Under the pieces are notes generated by a model. It saw only the letters and a program-made list of their open reading frames with translations, made no database searches and was not told the origin of the DNA. Positions 32,623 through 41,057 of a stretch of 44,387 nt of DNA are shown here, one piece after another. The DNA comes from Clostridia bacterium. GTDB taxonomy: Bacteria > Bacillota > Clostridia > Christensenellales > Aristaeellaceae. A program made the translations under genes and the position numbers. The stretch is taken from contig JAFUXH010000024.1 of the NCBI GenBank assembly GCA_017470945.1, forward strand, positions 1 to 44,387, written 5' to 3'. Each line of letters opens with the position of its first letter. Position 1 is the stretch's first letter.

Positions 32623-32732
32623 GGTTAATCTTCCTTTTGTTAGAAATTGCTAACCAATGGTCAAAATGAAAGCCCACTGCACAGCCATTCACCATGGAGT
32701 ACTGTTAAGCGGGCTGTTAGTAATCGCTTACT

Positions 32733-32761
32733 ATTATACTTCAAATAGTTTGCATTTTCAA
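32733..32761 (-). promoter_or_regulatory. promoter of the decayed minus-strand cluster
   Basis: TTGAAA (32756-32761) and TATAAT (32733-32738) on the minus strand with 17-base spacing. It would transcribe the methyltransferase remnant and the ATC-hydrolase-like genes. A leader of about 100 bases follows. Confidence 0.65.
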
Positions 32762-33031
32762 GATGCAGTGCGGTTTATCGTCGTCTTCTCCGTCAGGTCG
32801 GGTATCGATTTCTCGTATTGTTGTTGACGAATCGCGTTCCACTCCAGGAACTCCTTCATCATTATTCCAAAGGCGCGGTCTGCGAATGGCGCTTTAAGAC
32901 CATGTGCGGCATGCGGGTGTTCACTCGTGAAGCATGAACGATCCAACATAGAAAGGTATCGCCGATGCGCCCAAGCTAACGATCCGGAATATCATTCGAT
33001 TCATTGTCATCACCGTTTTGATATTTGCCGC
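32762..33031. other. intergenic stretch, nothing supported
   Basis: Between the promoter of the decayed cluster and the terminator of the sulfatase operon. Short open frames exist on both strands, but none has a ribosome site or recognisable residues; it may be scar sequence. Confidence 0.5.
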
Positions 33032-33064
33032 AAAAAAAACTGCCGGAGCATACGTTTCCGGCAG
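33032..33064 (-). terminator. terminator of the GH28-sulfatase operon
   Basis: On the minus strand CTGCCGGA (33057-33064) and TCCGGCAG (33040-33047) form an 8-bp stem with a 9-base loop, followed by eight T, 10 bases after the sulfatase stop. Confidence 0.92.
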
Positions 33065-33074
33065 CAGGGCTTGC

Positions 33075-34523
33075 TTATGTTTTTCCGTTGTTTTGATAAC
33101 CGTTGGGGGGCGGCCAATGCAGACCGCGCTGATTATACAAGCCATAATCCGGCGAAGCCTGATATTCCCCGGCATCAAAGCCGCAAAGCTTTCCATCCCG
33201 CACCCATTGTAAGTCGTCGCCATGCAGATGGTCGATCAGATAAGCGGTCAGCTTTTCCTGGATATCTCGACAGGCAGGCTGATCGAAAAGGTTTTTCTGT
33301 TCTTTACTGTCCGTTTTAAGATCAAACATTTGGAATGTGTTTCCGCAGGGATAATAAATGAGCTTATAGCGGCCATCCGTGGCCATGCGGGTGGCTTTTC
33401 TTCCTTCGCCGATCTCGCCGTACAGCATATCCCGCTCCTGGGACAAGAGGTTGATTCCTTCCACCGTGTCGGGCATATCAATCCCACACAAAGAAAGCAA
33501 AGTGGGCATCACATCCTCCAGGCAGGCGATCTTATTCGTGACTGTTCCGCGCCAGGAATTCAACGGCTCGCCAGAAAGGATCAGCGGCACGTTGGCGGAG
33601 CCTTGGTAGAAGGTGCGCTTGGCAACCATGCCATGGGAAAATAACATATCCCCATGATCGCTGGTAAAGGCAATCACCGTGTCTTTCAGCAGACCGCATT
33701 CCCGCAGGGTGCCGATCAGCATGCGGATTTGATAATCGATCAGGGTACACTGGGCGTAAAACGCCCGTTTGGCCCGAATGATTTCCTTCTGCGAATAGCT
33801 GACCGCCTGCTCCCGCAGCAGGCACTGAATGACCGAATCATCGCACCAGTTATCCGCGGCTTCCGGCAAATCAATTTCATCATCCGTGTACATATCCCAG
33901 AAGGACTGAAGGGGCACCAGGGGCGGATGGGGGAAATTATACGATAGATAGAAGAAAGCGGGGCGGGTAGGGTCCCTGCGCTTGATCTGGCGCATCATTT
34001 CCCGGGTGGCCCAAACGGTGGGATGATGCCGATCCTCCAAATGCCAGGGGCGGGTCAAATAATTGTTGTTTCCCATTCCGTGCAGGAATTCTTCTCCCGC
34101 ATAGCCCTGTTCGCCCAAATAGATTTGGTAATCATCCACCGCGCCCAGTTCATACCGGCCTTCTTCCATCAGCGTCACATCGTCAAAGCCGATCCTGTTC
34201 CGTTGCGGATATACATGCAGCTTTCCCACCGCATATGCCTGGTACCCCGCGTTCCGAAACGCCTGGGCCAGGGTGGTCACGTTTGGCATCGGCATCCTGT
34301 CGGAATACACTCGATCCCCATGGGAAGCGGGAAACATACCCGTCATCAGGCTGCGCCGGGCCGGAATACACACCGGGCAGGTGCTCAGGCATTGGGTAAA
34401 ACGAATCCCATCCGCCGCGAGCTGATCCAGCGTGGGCGTCATCACCGTGGGATGCCCCGCGCATCCCATGAGGGACGCAAACCAGTGATCCGTGCAAATC
34501 AAGAGTACATTTTTCTTTCCCAC
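33075..34523 (-). CDS. sulfatase, S1 (formylglycine-dependent) family
   Basis: Hydrolyses a sulfate ester. 482 residues of alkaline-phosphatase fold. The N-terminal metal site is LLICTDHWFASLMGC. The active-site motif is C52-I-P-A-R within CPVCIPARRSLMTG, and C52 must become formylglycine. Other marks are AVGKLHVYPQ, FNFPHPPL-like YNFPHPPLVPLQ and the second metal site VIAFTSDHGDMLFSHGM. No signal peptide, so it is cytoplasmic and, being Cys-type in an anaerobe, needs the anSME maturase found at 41.1 kb. It follows the GH28 gene by 36 bp, in the same transcript. The sugar specificity is unknown. Confidence 0.95.
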   Translation of the reverse strand: MGKKNVLLICTDHWFASLMGCAGHPTVMTPTLDQLAADGIRFTQCLSTCPVCIPARRSLMTGMFPASHGDRVYSDRMPMPNVTTLAQAFRNAGYQAYAVGKLHVYPQRNRIGFDDVTLMEEGRYELGAVDDYQIYLGEQGYAGEEFLHGMGNNNYLTRPWHLEDRHHPTVWATREMMRQIKRRDPTRPAFFYLSYNFPHPPLVPLQSFWDMYTDDEIDLPEAADNWCDDSVIQCLLREQAVSYSQKEIIRAKRAFYAQCTLIDYQIRMLIGTLRECGLLKDTVIAFTSDHGDMLFSHGMVAKRTFYQGSANVPLILSGEPLNSWRGTVTNKIACLEDVMPTLLSLCGIDMPDTVEGINLLSQERDMLYGEIGEGRKATRMATDGRYKLIYYPCGNTFQMFDLKTDSKEQKNLFDQPACRDIQEKLTAYLIDHLHGDDLQWVRDGKLCGFDAGEYQASPDYGLYNQRGLHWPPPNGYQNNGKT

Positions 34524-34559
34524 AAAACGGCCTCCTTTGATGCACCAATGACAACGTGC

Positions 34560-35822
34560 TTATTCCATTTGATAACTGACCGATTCATCAGCGTTGAGCA
34601 AAGCCCCCTGAAGATGAAACACAGCTGTATTGACGAAGCGTACATTTGTTGCGTTGCGCAGGAAGAAGCCTTCTCCCGCCATCCTGGGGCAATCATCCAT
34701 CATGGCGGGGGTATCGCCCGGGGCGTCCTTGTCCATTTCTACCCGGATGTCCCGGAGGGTGATTCCTTCCACCGGTTGTTCGCTGAGCCCATAGAAAAAC
34801 CCTGCGCAGGCGGAGCACCGCTTTACGGATACCCCGGAAATGGATACGTCCCGAAGGGCGGGGGTGGTTTCATCCACGGGCATGGGCAGCTTGCTGCGTA
34901 CGTGATCCGCTTTCCCTCCGGGCCCGCAGAAATAATACATATTGAATACGAAGGGACACATCACTTGATCCATGATAAGATTGAATACCTGCAAGCCTTC
35001 CACTGTGCCGCCCCGTCCCCGCCGCGTTTTTAAGCGGATGCCCCGGTCGGTTTCATGAAAGATGCAATTGCTGACCACGATGTTTCGGATGCTGCCGCTG
35101 GTTTCGCTGCCCAGCACGATGCCGCCGTGACCATGCAGCAAATGGCAGCCGGTAATGATGATCCGCTCACAGGGCGGCGGGTTATCGGAAAGTTCTGTGC
35201 CCGCTTTCAGGGTAATGCAGTCATCGCCCACATCCACGGTGCAGTCGGTAATTTTGACATCCTGGCAGCTGTCTGGGTTGATGCCGTCCGTATTGGGGGA
35301 ATCCCAGGGATTGTGAATGGTGATGCCCTGAATGGTCACGTCCTGGCAGCAGAGGGGATGCACCGTCCAGGAGGGGGAATTGAGCAGGGCGACGCCTTCT
35401 ATTTTGATATGCCTGCAATGATCGAAGCATATCAGCCGGGGGCGGGGATAAGAAAGCGCTCCTTTCTTGAACCGCTGCCACCAATAGCTGCCCTGGCCAT
35501 CCAGGATGCCATCGCCAGTCACGGTGATATTTTCCGCTCCGCAGGCGTAAATGCAAGCCTGATGTACCTGCGCGGTTTTTCCTCGATCCTGCATGGTCAC
35601 CAGAGGGAATTTGCTTTCGTCCGCGTGAAAGACCAATTGAGCGCCGTTCTGAATGCGCAGGGTGATATGGCTTTCCAAGCGGATAGGCCCGGTGAAGTAC
35701 CTTCCTGGGGGAACAAGCAATTCTCCGCCCCCTTGTTCCGTTAATGTACGGACCGCTGTCTGAAAGGCTTCTGACCAATCTGATCCCTCATGGGCCAAGG
35801 CGCGGTATTCGGTAATGTTCAT
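34560..35822 (-). CDS. glycoside hydrolase family 28 (polygalacturonase-like)
   Basis: 420 residues, right-handed beta-helix. The start MNITEYRALAHEG follows GGAGGAGGG by 8 bases. All four GH28 signatures are present: NTDGI (177-181), VGDDCITLK with the catalytic Asp pair (D200, D201), GHGG (231-234, His 232) and RGIRLK (260-265). GH28 enzymes invert alpha-galacturonide or rhamnogalacturonan bonds. This one has no signal peptide and is co-transcribed with a sulfatase, so the substrate is likely an imported, sulfated uronic-acid oligosaccharide rather than bulk pectin; that is inference. Confidence 0.93.
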   Translation of the reverse strand: MNITEYRALAHEGSDWSEAFQTAVRTLTEQGGGELLVPPGRYFTGPIRLESHITLRIQNGAQLVFHADESKFPLVTMQDRGKTAQVHQACIYACGAENITVTGDGILDGQGSYWWQRFKKGALSYPRPRLICFDHCRHIKIEGVALLNSPSWTVHPLCCQDVTIQGITIHNPWDSPNTDGINPDSCQDVKITDCTVDVGDDCITLKAGTELSDNPPPCERIIITGCHLLHGHGGIVLGSETSGSIRNIVVSNCIFHETDRGIRLKTRRGRGGTVEGLQVFNLIMDQVMCPFVFNMYYFCGPGGKADHVRSKLPMPVDETTPALRDVSISGVSVKRCSACAGFFYGLSEQPVEGITLRDIRVEMDKDAPGDTPAMMDDCPRMAGEGFFLRNATNVRFVNTAVFHLQGALLNADESVSYQME

Positions 35823-35845
35823 ATAGCAGGCCCTCCTCCATAAAG

Positions 35846-35874
35846 ATATTAGCATAACGTTATTTTAATTTCAA
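35846..35874 (-). promoter_or_regulatory. promoter of GH28-sulfatase operon
   Basis: TTGAAA (35869-35874) and TAATAT (35846-35851) on the minus strand with exactly 17 bases between; the spacer contains the operator ATAACGTTAT. Confidence 0.8.
35854..35863. promoter_or_regulatory. operator 1, ATAACGTTAT palindrome
   Basis: Perfect 10-base palindrome between the -35 and -10 boxes of the GH28 promoter. The same word is on the facing promoter, so a repressor, most likely the LacI protein at 42.2 kb, should control both directions. Confidence 0.75.
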
Positions 35875-35961
35875 GAGACAATTGAAGAAAATATGCGGCA
35901 TTTTTGATCAAATTCAGGGAAAATTTGTTTAATTCAGAAAATTTTAAGACAAAATTTATAA

Positions 35962-35975
35962 AAATAACGTTATTT
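35962..35975. promoter_or_regulatory. operator 2, AAATAACGTTATTT palindrome
   Basis: Perfect 14-base palindrome with the same ATAACGTTAT core, ending 3 bases before the -35 box of the plus-strand sulfatase promoter. Centres of the two operators are 110 bases apart, which would allow looping. Confidence 0.75.
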
Positions 35976-35978
35976 CTA

Positions 35979-36007
35979 TTGACAATGAAAAAACTTTCGT
36001 GTATAAC
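35979..36007 (+). promoter_or_regulatory. promoter of sulfatase-importer operon
   Basis: TTGACA (35979-35984) and TATAAC (36002-36007), 17-base spacing, about 66 bases before the sulfatase ATG. Confidence 0.82.
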
Positions 36008-36073
36008 GGAGATGGTTTTCATTGCGAGGGTAAAAACAAAGGAATCGTTGTTTCTGTGAGAAGGTGAAAATGC

Positions 36074-37417
36074 ATGGCCGTTCCCAACATCATTTTCTAT
36101 TTTTCCGATCAGCAGCGCTGGGATACCATGGGCTGCTACGGGCAAAAGCTGCCTGTCACCCCTGTGCTGGATGAACTGGCAAAGGAAGGCACGCTGTTTG
36201 AAAACGCCTTTACCTGCCAGCCGGTATGCGGCCCCGCCCGGGCCTGCCTGCAATCCGGAATGTACGCCACGGAAGTGAACTGCCACAAAAATCATCGGAT
36301 TCTGCCTGAAAATATGGATACCCTGGCCCGCCGCCTGAATGACGCGGGATACCTGACCGCCTACATCGGCAAATGGCACCTGGCCAGCAATGAAGAAGCT
36401 TCCTATCGGGATCAAGCCGTACCTGCGGAGCGCCGGGGCGGTTACCAATATTGGATGGCCGCGGACGCGTTGGAAGTCACGTCCCACGGCTATAACGGAT
36501 ATGTTTTTGACGGCAATATGAACCGCCATGATTTCGTAGGCCACCGAGTGGACTGCATCAACGCTTACGCCATTGATTTTTTGCATCAGTACGCTGAGCG
36601 CCGGGAGGAGCGGCCTTTCTTCTTGTTTGTATCCCAATTGGATCCCCATCACCAGAATGATCATAACCGGTATGAAGGGCCGGACAACAGCAAGCGCCGC
36701 TTCGACGATTATGAGGTGCCTCCCGATCTGGTGGGCACGGCCGGAGACTGGCGGGAGAATTTCCCGGATTACTTGGGCCAGTGCAATCTGCTGGATCAGA
36801 ACGTGGGAAAAATGATGGACACTTTGGAGGAATTGGGGCTTAAAGAGAATACCGTATTCTTTTACTCTGCCGACCATGGCAGCCATTTCCGCACCCGGAA
36901 CGCGGAATACAAGCGATCCTGCGAGGATGCCTGCCTGCATATCCCGCTCATCGCCTGGGGCGGCCCCTTCCGGGGGAGAGGAAAAATCAGCGAGCTGGTC
37001 AGCCTGATCGATATGCCGCCCACCATCCTTGATACGGCCGGAACCCAGGTGCCCGCCCATTACCGGGGCCATTCCCTGATCCCCCTGGCGGAAGGACAAA
37101 AGGAAAACTGGCCTGACGCCGTGTACGCCCAGATCAGCGAAGCGGAAACCGGAAGAACAGTACGTACCGCGGATTATAAATACGCCGTGCGGGCCCCGGA
37201 ATTCCACATGGAGGAGCCCTATTCCGCGGTGTATGTGGAAAACAAGCTGTATGATTTGAAAAACGATCCTGGAGAGCGGGTCAATTTGATCGACCGGCCG
37301 GAATACGAAGAAATCAGGGCGGATATGCGGCGCAGGCTGCGCGCTTTCATGGCCTTGGCCCATGAACCGCAAGCGGATATTCTCCCCGCCGGAGAAAGGA
37401 AGGATGAGCATCCATGA
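36074..37417 (+). CDS. sulfatase, S1 (formylglycine-dependent) family, second copy
   Basis: 447 residues. N-terminal metal site NIIFYFSDQQRWDTMGCYG; active-site C52-G-P-A-R in CQPVCGPARACLQSG; then YIGKWHLASN and the second metal site FYSADHGSHF. It shares only the family motifs with the minus-strand sulfatase, so the two probably remove sulfate from different positions or sugars. No signal peptide. GAAGGTGA lies 8 bases before the ATG. Its TGA overlaps the ATG of the first permease, tying desulfation to import. Needs the radical-SAM maturase for activity. Confidence 0.95.
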   Translation: MAVPNIIFYFSDQQRWDTMGCYGQKLPVTPVLDELAKEGTLFENAFTCQPVCGPARACLQSGMYATEVNCHKNHRILPENMDTLARRLNDAGYLTAYIGKWHLASNEEASYRDQAVPAERRGGYQYWMAADALEVTSHGYNGYVFDGNMNRHDFVGHRVDCINAYAIDFLHQYAERREERPFFLFVSQLDPHHQNDHNRYEGPDNSKRRFDDYEVPPDLVGTAGDWRENFPDYLGQCNLLDQNVGKMMDTLEELGLKENTVFFYSADHGSHFRTRNAEYKRSCEDACLHIPLIAWGGPFRGRGKISELVSLIDMPPTILDTAGTQVPAHYRGHSLIPLAEGQKENWPDAVYAQISEAETGRTVRTADYKYAVRAPEFHMEEPYSAVYVENKLYDLKNDPGERVNLIDRPEYEEIRADMRRRLRAFMALAHEPQADILPAGERKDEHP

Positions 37418-38358
37418 CCACGATCACCGAGAGAAAAGCCCATGCCGGCTCCTTTTGGCAGTTCCTGAAGCGGGATTTTCAGCGCCATTGGGGCATTTAC
37501 CTCATGTTCGTTCCGGTATTTATCTATTTCATCATTTTCCATTACCTTCCCCTCTATGGGGCGCAGATCGCTTTCAAGGATTACATTCCCATCCGCGGTA
37601 TCGAGGGCAGCAAATGGGTGGGCTTCAAGCATTTTTCCAGCTTCTTTAACGGGCTGTACTTTGGCCGCTTGATGCGGAATACCCTGCTGCTCAGCCTGCT
37701 GCAATTGCTCTTTGGTTTTCCGGCGCCCATCATCCTGGCGCTGCTCATGAACGAGCTTCGCTGCCGCCCCTTCAAGCGGGTGGTGCAGACGGTCACCTAT
37801 CTTCCTTATTTCGTGTCCCTGATGGTGGTTTGCAGCCTGGTGATCAATTTCACTTCGGTGAACGGTCTGATCAACGACATCATCGTGGCCTTGGGCGGAA
37901 AAAGAAGCAGCTTGCTTTTAAACCCCGCCAACTATCGCACCATCCACGTGGCCAGCGGTATCTGGCAGAACATGGGCTGGAATTCCATCGTGTACATGGC
38001 AGCCCTGTCATCCGTGGATCAGGAATTGTATGAGGCAGCGGTGATCGATGGGGCCAATCGTTGGAAACAAACCCTGCACGTTACTCTGCCCGGCATCGTG
38101 CCCACCATTGTGATCATGCTGATCATGCGCCTGGGCCAGATCATGAACGTTGGCTTTGAAAAGGTGATCCTGCTGTATAACGATGCCACCCTGGAAACGG
38201 CCGACGTGATTTCCACCTATGTTTACCGGCGCGGTCTTCTGGACAATGCCTACAGTTTTTCCGCGGCAGTGGGCCTGTTCAATTCTGTGGTGAACACGGT
38301 GCTTCTGGTCGGAGCCAATACCATCAGCCGCAAGCTGAACGAAACCAGTTTGTTCTGA
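37414..38358 (+). CDS. ABC transporter permease, LplB/MsmF type
   Basis: 314 residues, six helices beginning at HWGIYLMFVPVFIYFIIF. The EAA loop is YEAAVIDGANRWKQTLHVTLP near 205-225. LplB-type permeases belong to importers for complex, often pectic or glycan-derived oligosaccharides with large binding proteins. ATG overlaps the sulfatase stop by 4 bases. Confidence 0.93.
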   Translation: MTTITERKAHAGSFWQFLKRDFQRHWGIYLMFVPVFIYFIIFHYLPLYGAQIAFKDYIPIRGIEGSKWVGFKHFSSFFNGLYFGRLMRNTLLLSLLQLLFGFPAPIILALLMNELRCRPFKRVVQTVTYLPYFVSLMVVCSLVINFTSVNGLINDIIVALGGKRSSLLLNPANYRTIHVASGIWQNMGWNSIVYMAALSSVDQELYEAAVIDGANRWKQTLHVTLPGIVPTIVIMLIMRLGQIMNVGFEKVILLYNDATLETADVISTYVYRRGLLDNAYSFSAAVGLFNSVVNTVLLVGANTISRKLNETSLF

Positions 38359-38370
38359 GGAGGTGAGCGT

Positions 38371-39252
38371 ATGCATTTGAAGCGAACCAACGGTGAAAAA
38401 GTGTTTACCGTGTTTAACGTCCTGTTCCTGCTGCTCATTTCTTTCATCACCGTTTATCCCATGCTCTATGTGATTTACGCCTCCGTTAGTGAGCCGGTGC
38501 AGCTGGTGAAGGCCCGGGGCATTTTGTGGCATCCCCTGGGCTTTACATCGGCGGCGTATAAAATGGTGATTCAAAATCGGTCCATCCTGACCGGCTACGG
38601 CAACACCCTGTTCATCGTGTTCGTCGGCACGGCGCTGAACGTGTTTATCACTTCGCTGGCTGCGTATGTGCTGTCCCGGGATGGATACTTTCTCAAACGT
38701 TTTTTGAATTTCTTTGTGGTGGTCACCATGCTGTTCAGCGGCGGGCTGATTCCCTTTTACATCACGGTGCAGCGGTTGAATCTGCTGGATTCCCTGTGGG
38801 CGCTGATCCTGCCTACCCTGCTGAGCACCTACAATCTGATGATCATGCGCACCTCCTTCGCCGCTATTCCCGTCAGCCTGGAGGAAAGCGCCAAGCTGGA
38901 CGGGGCCAATGACTTTGTGGTGCTCACCCGGATCATCCTGCCCCTGTCCAAGGCGGTGATCGCGGTGATGATCCTGTTCTATGGCGTATCCCATTGGAAT
39001 TCCTGGTTCAACGCCGCCATTTTCCTGAATGATCGCAGCAAATACCCCTTGCAGCTGGTGCTGCGGGAAATCCTGATTTCCAATGACACCAGCGCCATGG
39101 GCAACGACCTGGGGGCCAATGACCAGGAAATGATCGCGGAAAACATCAAGTACGCCACCATCGTGGTAGCTACCCTGCCCATCATGTGCGTTTATCCCTT
39201 CGTGCAAAAATACTTTGTCACCGGCGTGATGGTGGGTTCGGTTAAAGGATGA
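38371..39252 (+). CDS. ABC transporter permease, LplC/MsmG type
   Basis: 293 residues, six helices; NVLFLLLISFITVYPMLYV is the first. The EAA-type loop is EESAKLDGANDFVVLTRIILP near 170-190, and the end GVMVGSVKG is typical. GAGGAGGTGA lies 4 bases before the ATG. Confidence 0.93.
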   Translation: MHLKRTNGEKVFTVFNVLFLLLISFITVYPMLYVIYASVSEPVQLVKARGILWHPLGFTSAAYKMVIQNRSILTGYGNTLFIVFVGTALNVFITSLAAYVLSRDGYFLKRFLNFFVVVTMLFSGGLIPFYITVQRLNLLDSLWALILPTLLSTYNLMIMRTSFAAIPVSLEESAKLDGANDFVVLTRIILPLSKAVIAVMILFYGVSHWNSWFNAAIFLNDRSKYPLQLVLREILISNDTSAMGNDLGANDQEMIAENIKYATIVVATLPIMCVYPFVQKYFVTGVMVGSVKG

Positions 39253-39307
39253 CGCATACAATTCTGAACTACGGCGCTTTAGCGCTGAAATAAAGGAGGT
39301 TCTTCTC

Positions 39308-40897
39308 ATGAAAAGATTCCTGTCCCTGCTGCTTGCGGCGATGCTCCTCATGGGCGTCAGTGCCAGCTTCGCGGAAACGCTGCCGCTGGTGGATGAACCC
39401 ATTACCCTGACCTGCTTCATGGAAACGGACGTAAAATGGTCTGCCACCAAAAACAGCGTGGCCGAGGTGGGCTCCTATCAGGTGATCATGGACAAAACCG
39501 GCATCACCGTCGACTTCCAACATCCAGCCGCCGGCCAGCAGAAAGAGCGCTTTAACCTGCTGCTCAACTCCACCCAGCTGCCCGATATGATTTATTACAA
39601 CTGGGCCAACGTGCCCGGCGGCCCCGCCAAGTACATTGACGATGGCTACATCCTGCCCCTGAATGAATACCTGGAAAAATGGGCCCCTAACTTCATGGCT
39701 TACATGGAAAAGTATCCCGATGTTCGCAAGCAGAGCGTGCTGGACGACGGCACTTTCTATATGTTCCCCATGCTGCGTATTGATGAAGAATCCGGCGGCG
39801 GTCAGTGGTTCAAGGTGACTGGCTTCCAGATCCGCCAGGATTGGCTGGACAAGCTGGACCTTCAGATGCCCACCACCAAGGATGAACTGCACGACGTGCT
39901 GGTGGCCTTCCGGGACGGCGATCCCAACGGCAACGGCGAAAAGGATGAAATTCCCTTCTCCTCCACCAAAGACGCCAACTGTAACATCGAAGGCTTTGCC
40001 GGTATGTTCGGTGTGCTCAAGGGCTTCTTCATGGATGGCGATGCGGTGAAATACGGTCCCGCCGAAGCTGGCTACAAGGATTATCTGGAAACTATGCGCC
40101 AGTGGTATGAAGAAGGCCTGATCGACCCCGAATACATGATGAACGATGCCACGTCCCTGACCTCGAAGATGGTCAACAATCAGGTGGGCTGCACCATTTA
40201 CACCCTGAATGGCGGCATGGGCACCTGGAGCAACATGATGGATGAGGATTTCAACATCGTCGCCATGCCTTGGCCTTCTGTGGATGGGGAAACCCCCGCT
40301 TACGCCACCATCAACGAATACAATAAAGTGGTCACCGGCGTGGGCGTGGCCATCACCTCCTCCTGCGCGCAGGATCCCAAGAAGTTGGAAGCGGCCATCA
40401 AATTCCGCGACTACTTCTACAGCCCCCAGGGCGTGATCGATTCCAACTTTGGCATCCTGGGCGAAAGCTACACCATGGAAGGCGACCAGGCTGTGTTCAC
40501 CGACGCCGTGCTGCATAACGATAAGGGCCTGACCACCACCCAGGCGCTGTCCCAGTATGCCCTGTCCGCGGCCAACGACGCTATGGTGAAAACCGCCATG
40601 TACTTCAAGCAGATCACCCTGATGCTGGATAACCAGAAGGCCTCTCAGCCCGTTTGGAATGAATGCGATAGTTCCCTGCTGGTTCCCAATATTTCTCAGA
40701 CCGCTGAGGAAAGCACCTTCATTGCCGATAGGATGAATGAAATTGAAACCTACGTGAACGAAATGACCATGAAATTCATCCTGGGTCAGGAATCCCTGGA
40801 TAATTTCGATGCGTTCACCAAAAACATTGAAAAGCTGGGCATCGGCGACGTGCTCAAGCTCAAGCAGGATGCTTACAACCGTTATCAGCTGCGCTGA
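39308..40897 (+). CDS. extracellular solute-binding protein, large LplA-like
   Basis: 529 residues, start after AAAGGAGGT. Signal peptide MKRFLSLLLAAMLLMGVSAS, probable cut near FA-ET, no lipobox Cys. The mature chain has LNSTQLPDMIYYNW, WLDKLDLQMPTTKDELHDVL, DGDPNGNGEKDEIPFS and YNKVVTGVGVAITSSC, as in the large binding proteins that go with LplB/LplC permeases. DGDPNGNGEKDE is a calcium-binding-like loop seen in this group. It takes up the oligosaccharide that the sulfatases and GH28 then process. Last gene before a terminator. Confidence 0.93.
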   Translation: MKRFLSLLLAAMLLMGVSASFAETLPLVDEPITLTCFMETDVKWSATKNSVAEVGSYQVIMDKTGITVDFQHPAAGQQKERFNLLLNSTQLPDMIYYNWANVPGGPAKYIDDGYILPLNEYLEKWAPNFMAYMEKYPDVRKQSVLDDGTFYMFPMLRIDEESGGGQWFKVTGFQIRQDWLDKLDLQMPTTKDELHDVLVAFRDGDPNGNGEKDEIPFSSTKDANCNIEGFAGMFGVLKGFFMDGDAVKYGPAEAGYKDYLETMRQWYEEGLIDPEYMMNDATSLTSKMVNNQVGCTIYTLNGGMGTWSNMMDEDFNIVAMPWPSVDGETPAYATINEYNKVVTGVGVAITSSCAQDPKKLEAAIKFRDYFYSPQGVIDSNFGILGESYTMEGDQAVFTDAVLHNDKGLTTTQALSQYALSAANDAMVKTAMYFKQITLMLDNQKASQPVWNECDSSLLVPNISQTAEESTFIADRMNEIETYVNEMTMKFILGQESLDNFDAFTKNIEKLGIGDVLKLKQDAYNRYQLR

Positions 40898-40941
40898 TCG
40901 ATCCGGCTGGTCCGCAGTATCACACTAAAACATCATCATGA

Positions 40942-40973
40942 AGAGCAGGCCGCCGCGGTGGCCTGCTCTTTTT
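40942..40973 (+). terminator. terminator of sulfatase-importer operon
   Basis: AGAGCAGGCC (40942-40951) and GGCCTGCTCT (40960-40969) with an 8-base loop, followed by TTTT. Confidence 0.9.
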
Positions 40974-41057
40974 CACAAGATATTTGGTAATTGCATTTTT
41001 CCGCTGTTTGTGGCATCATTGTATGGGAACGCAATCATGAAATTTTGAGGGATTGGG

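Noticed and set aside
32758-33223. Short open frames on both strands between the decayed cluster and the sulfatase
   Set aside because: No ribosome sites and no recognisable family residues.
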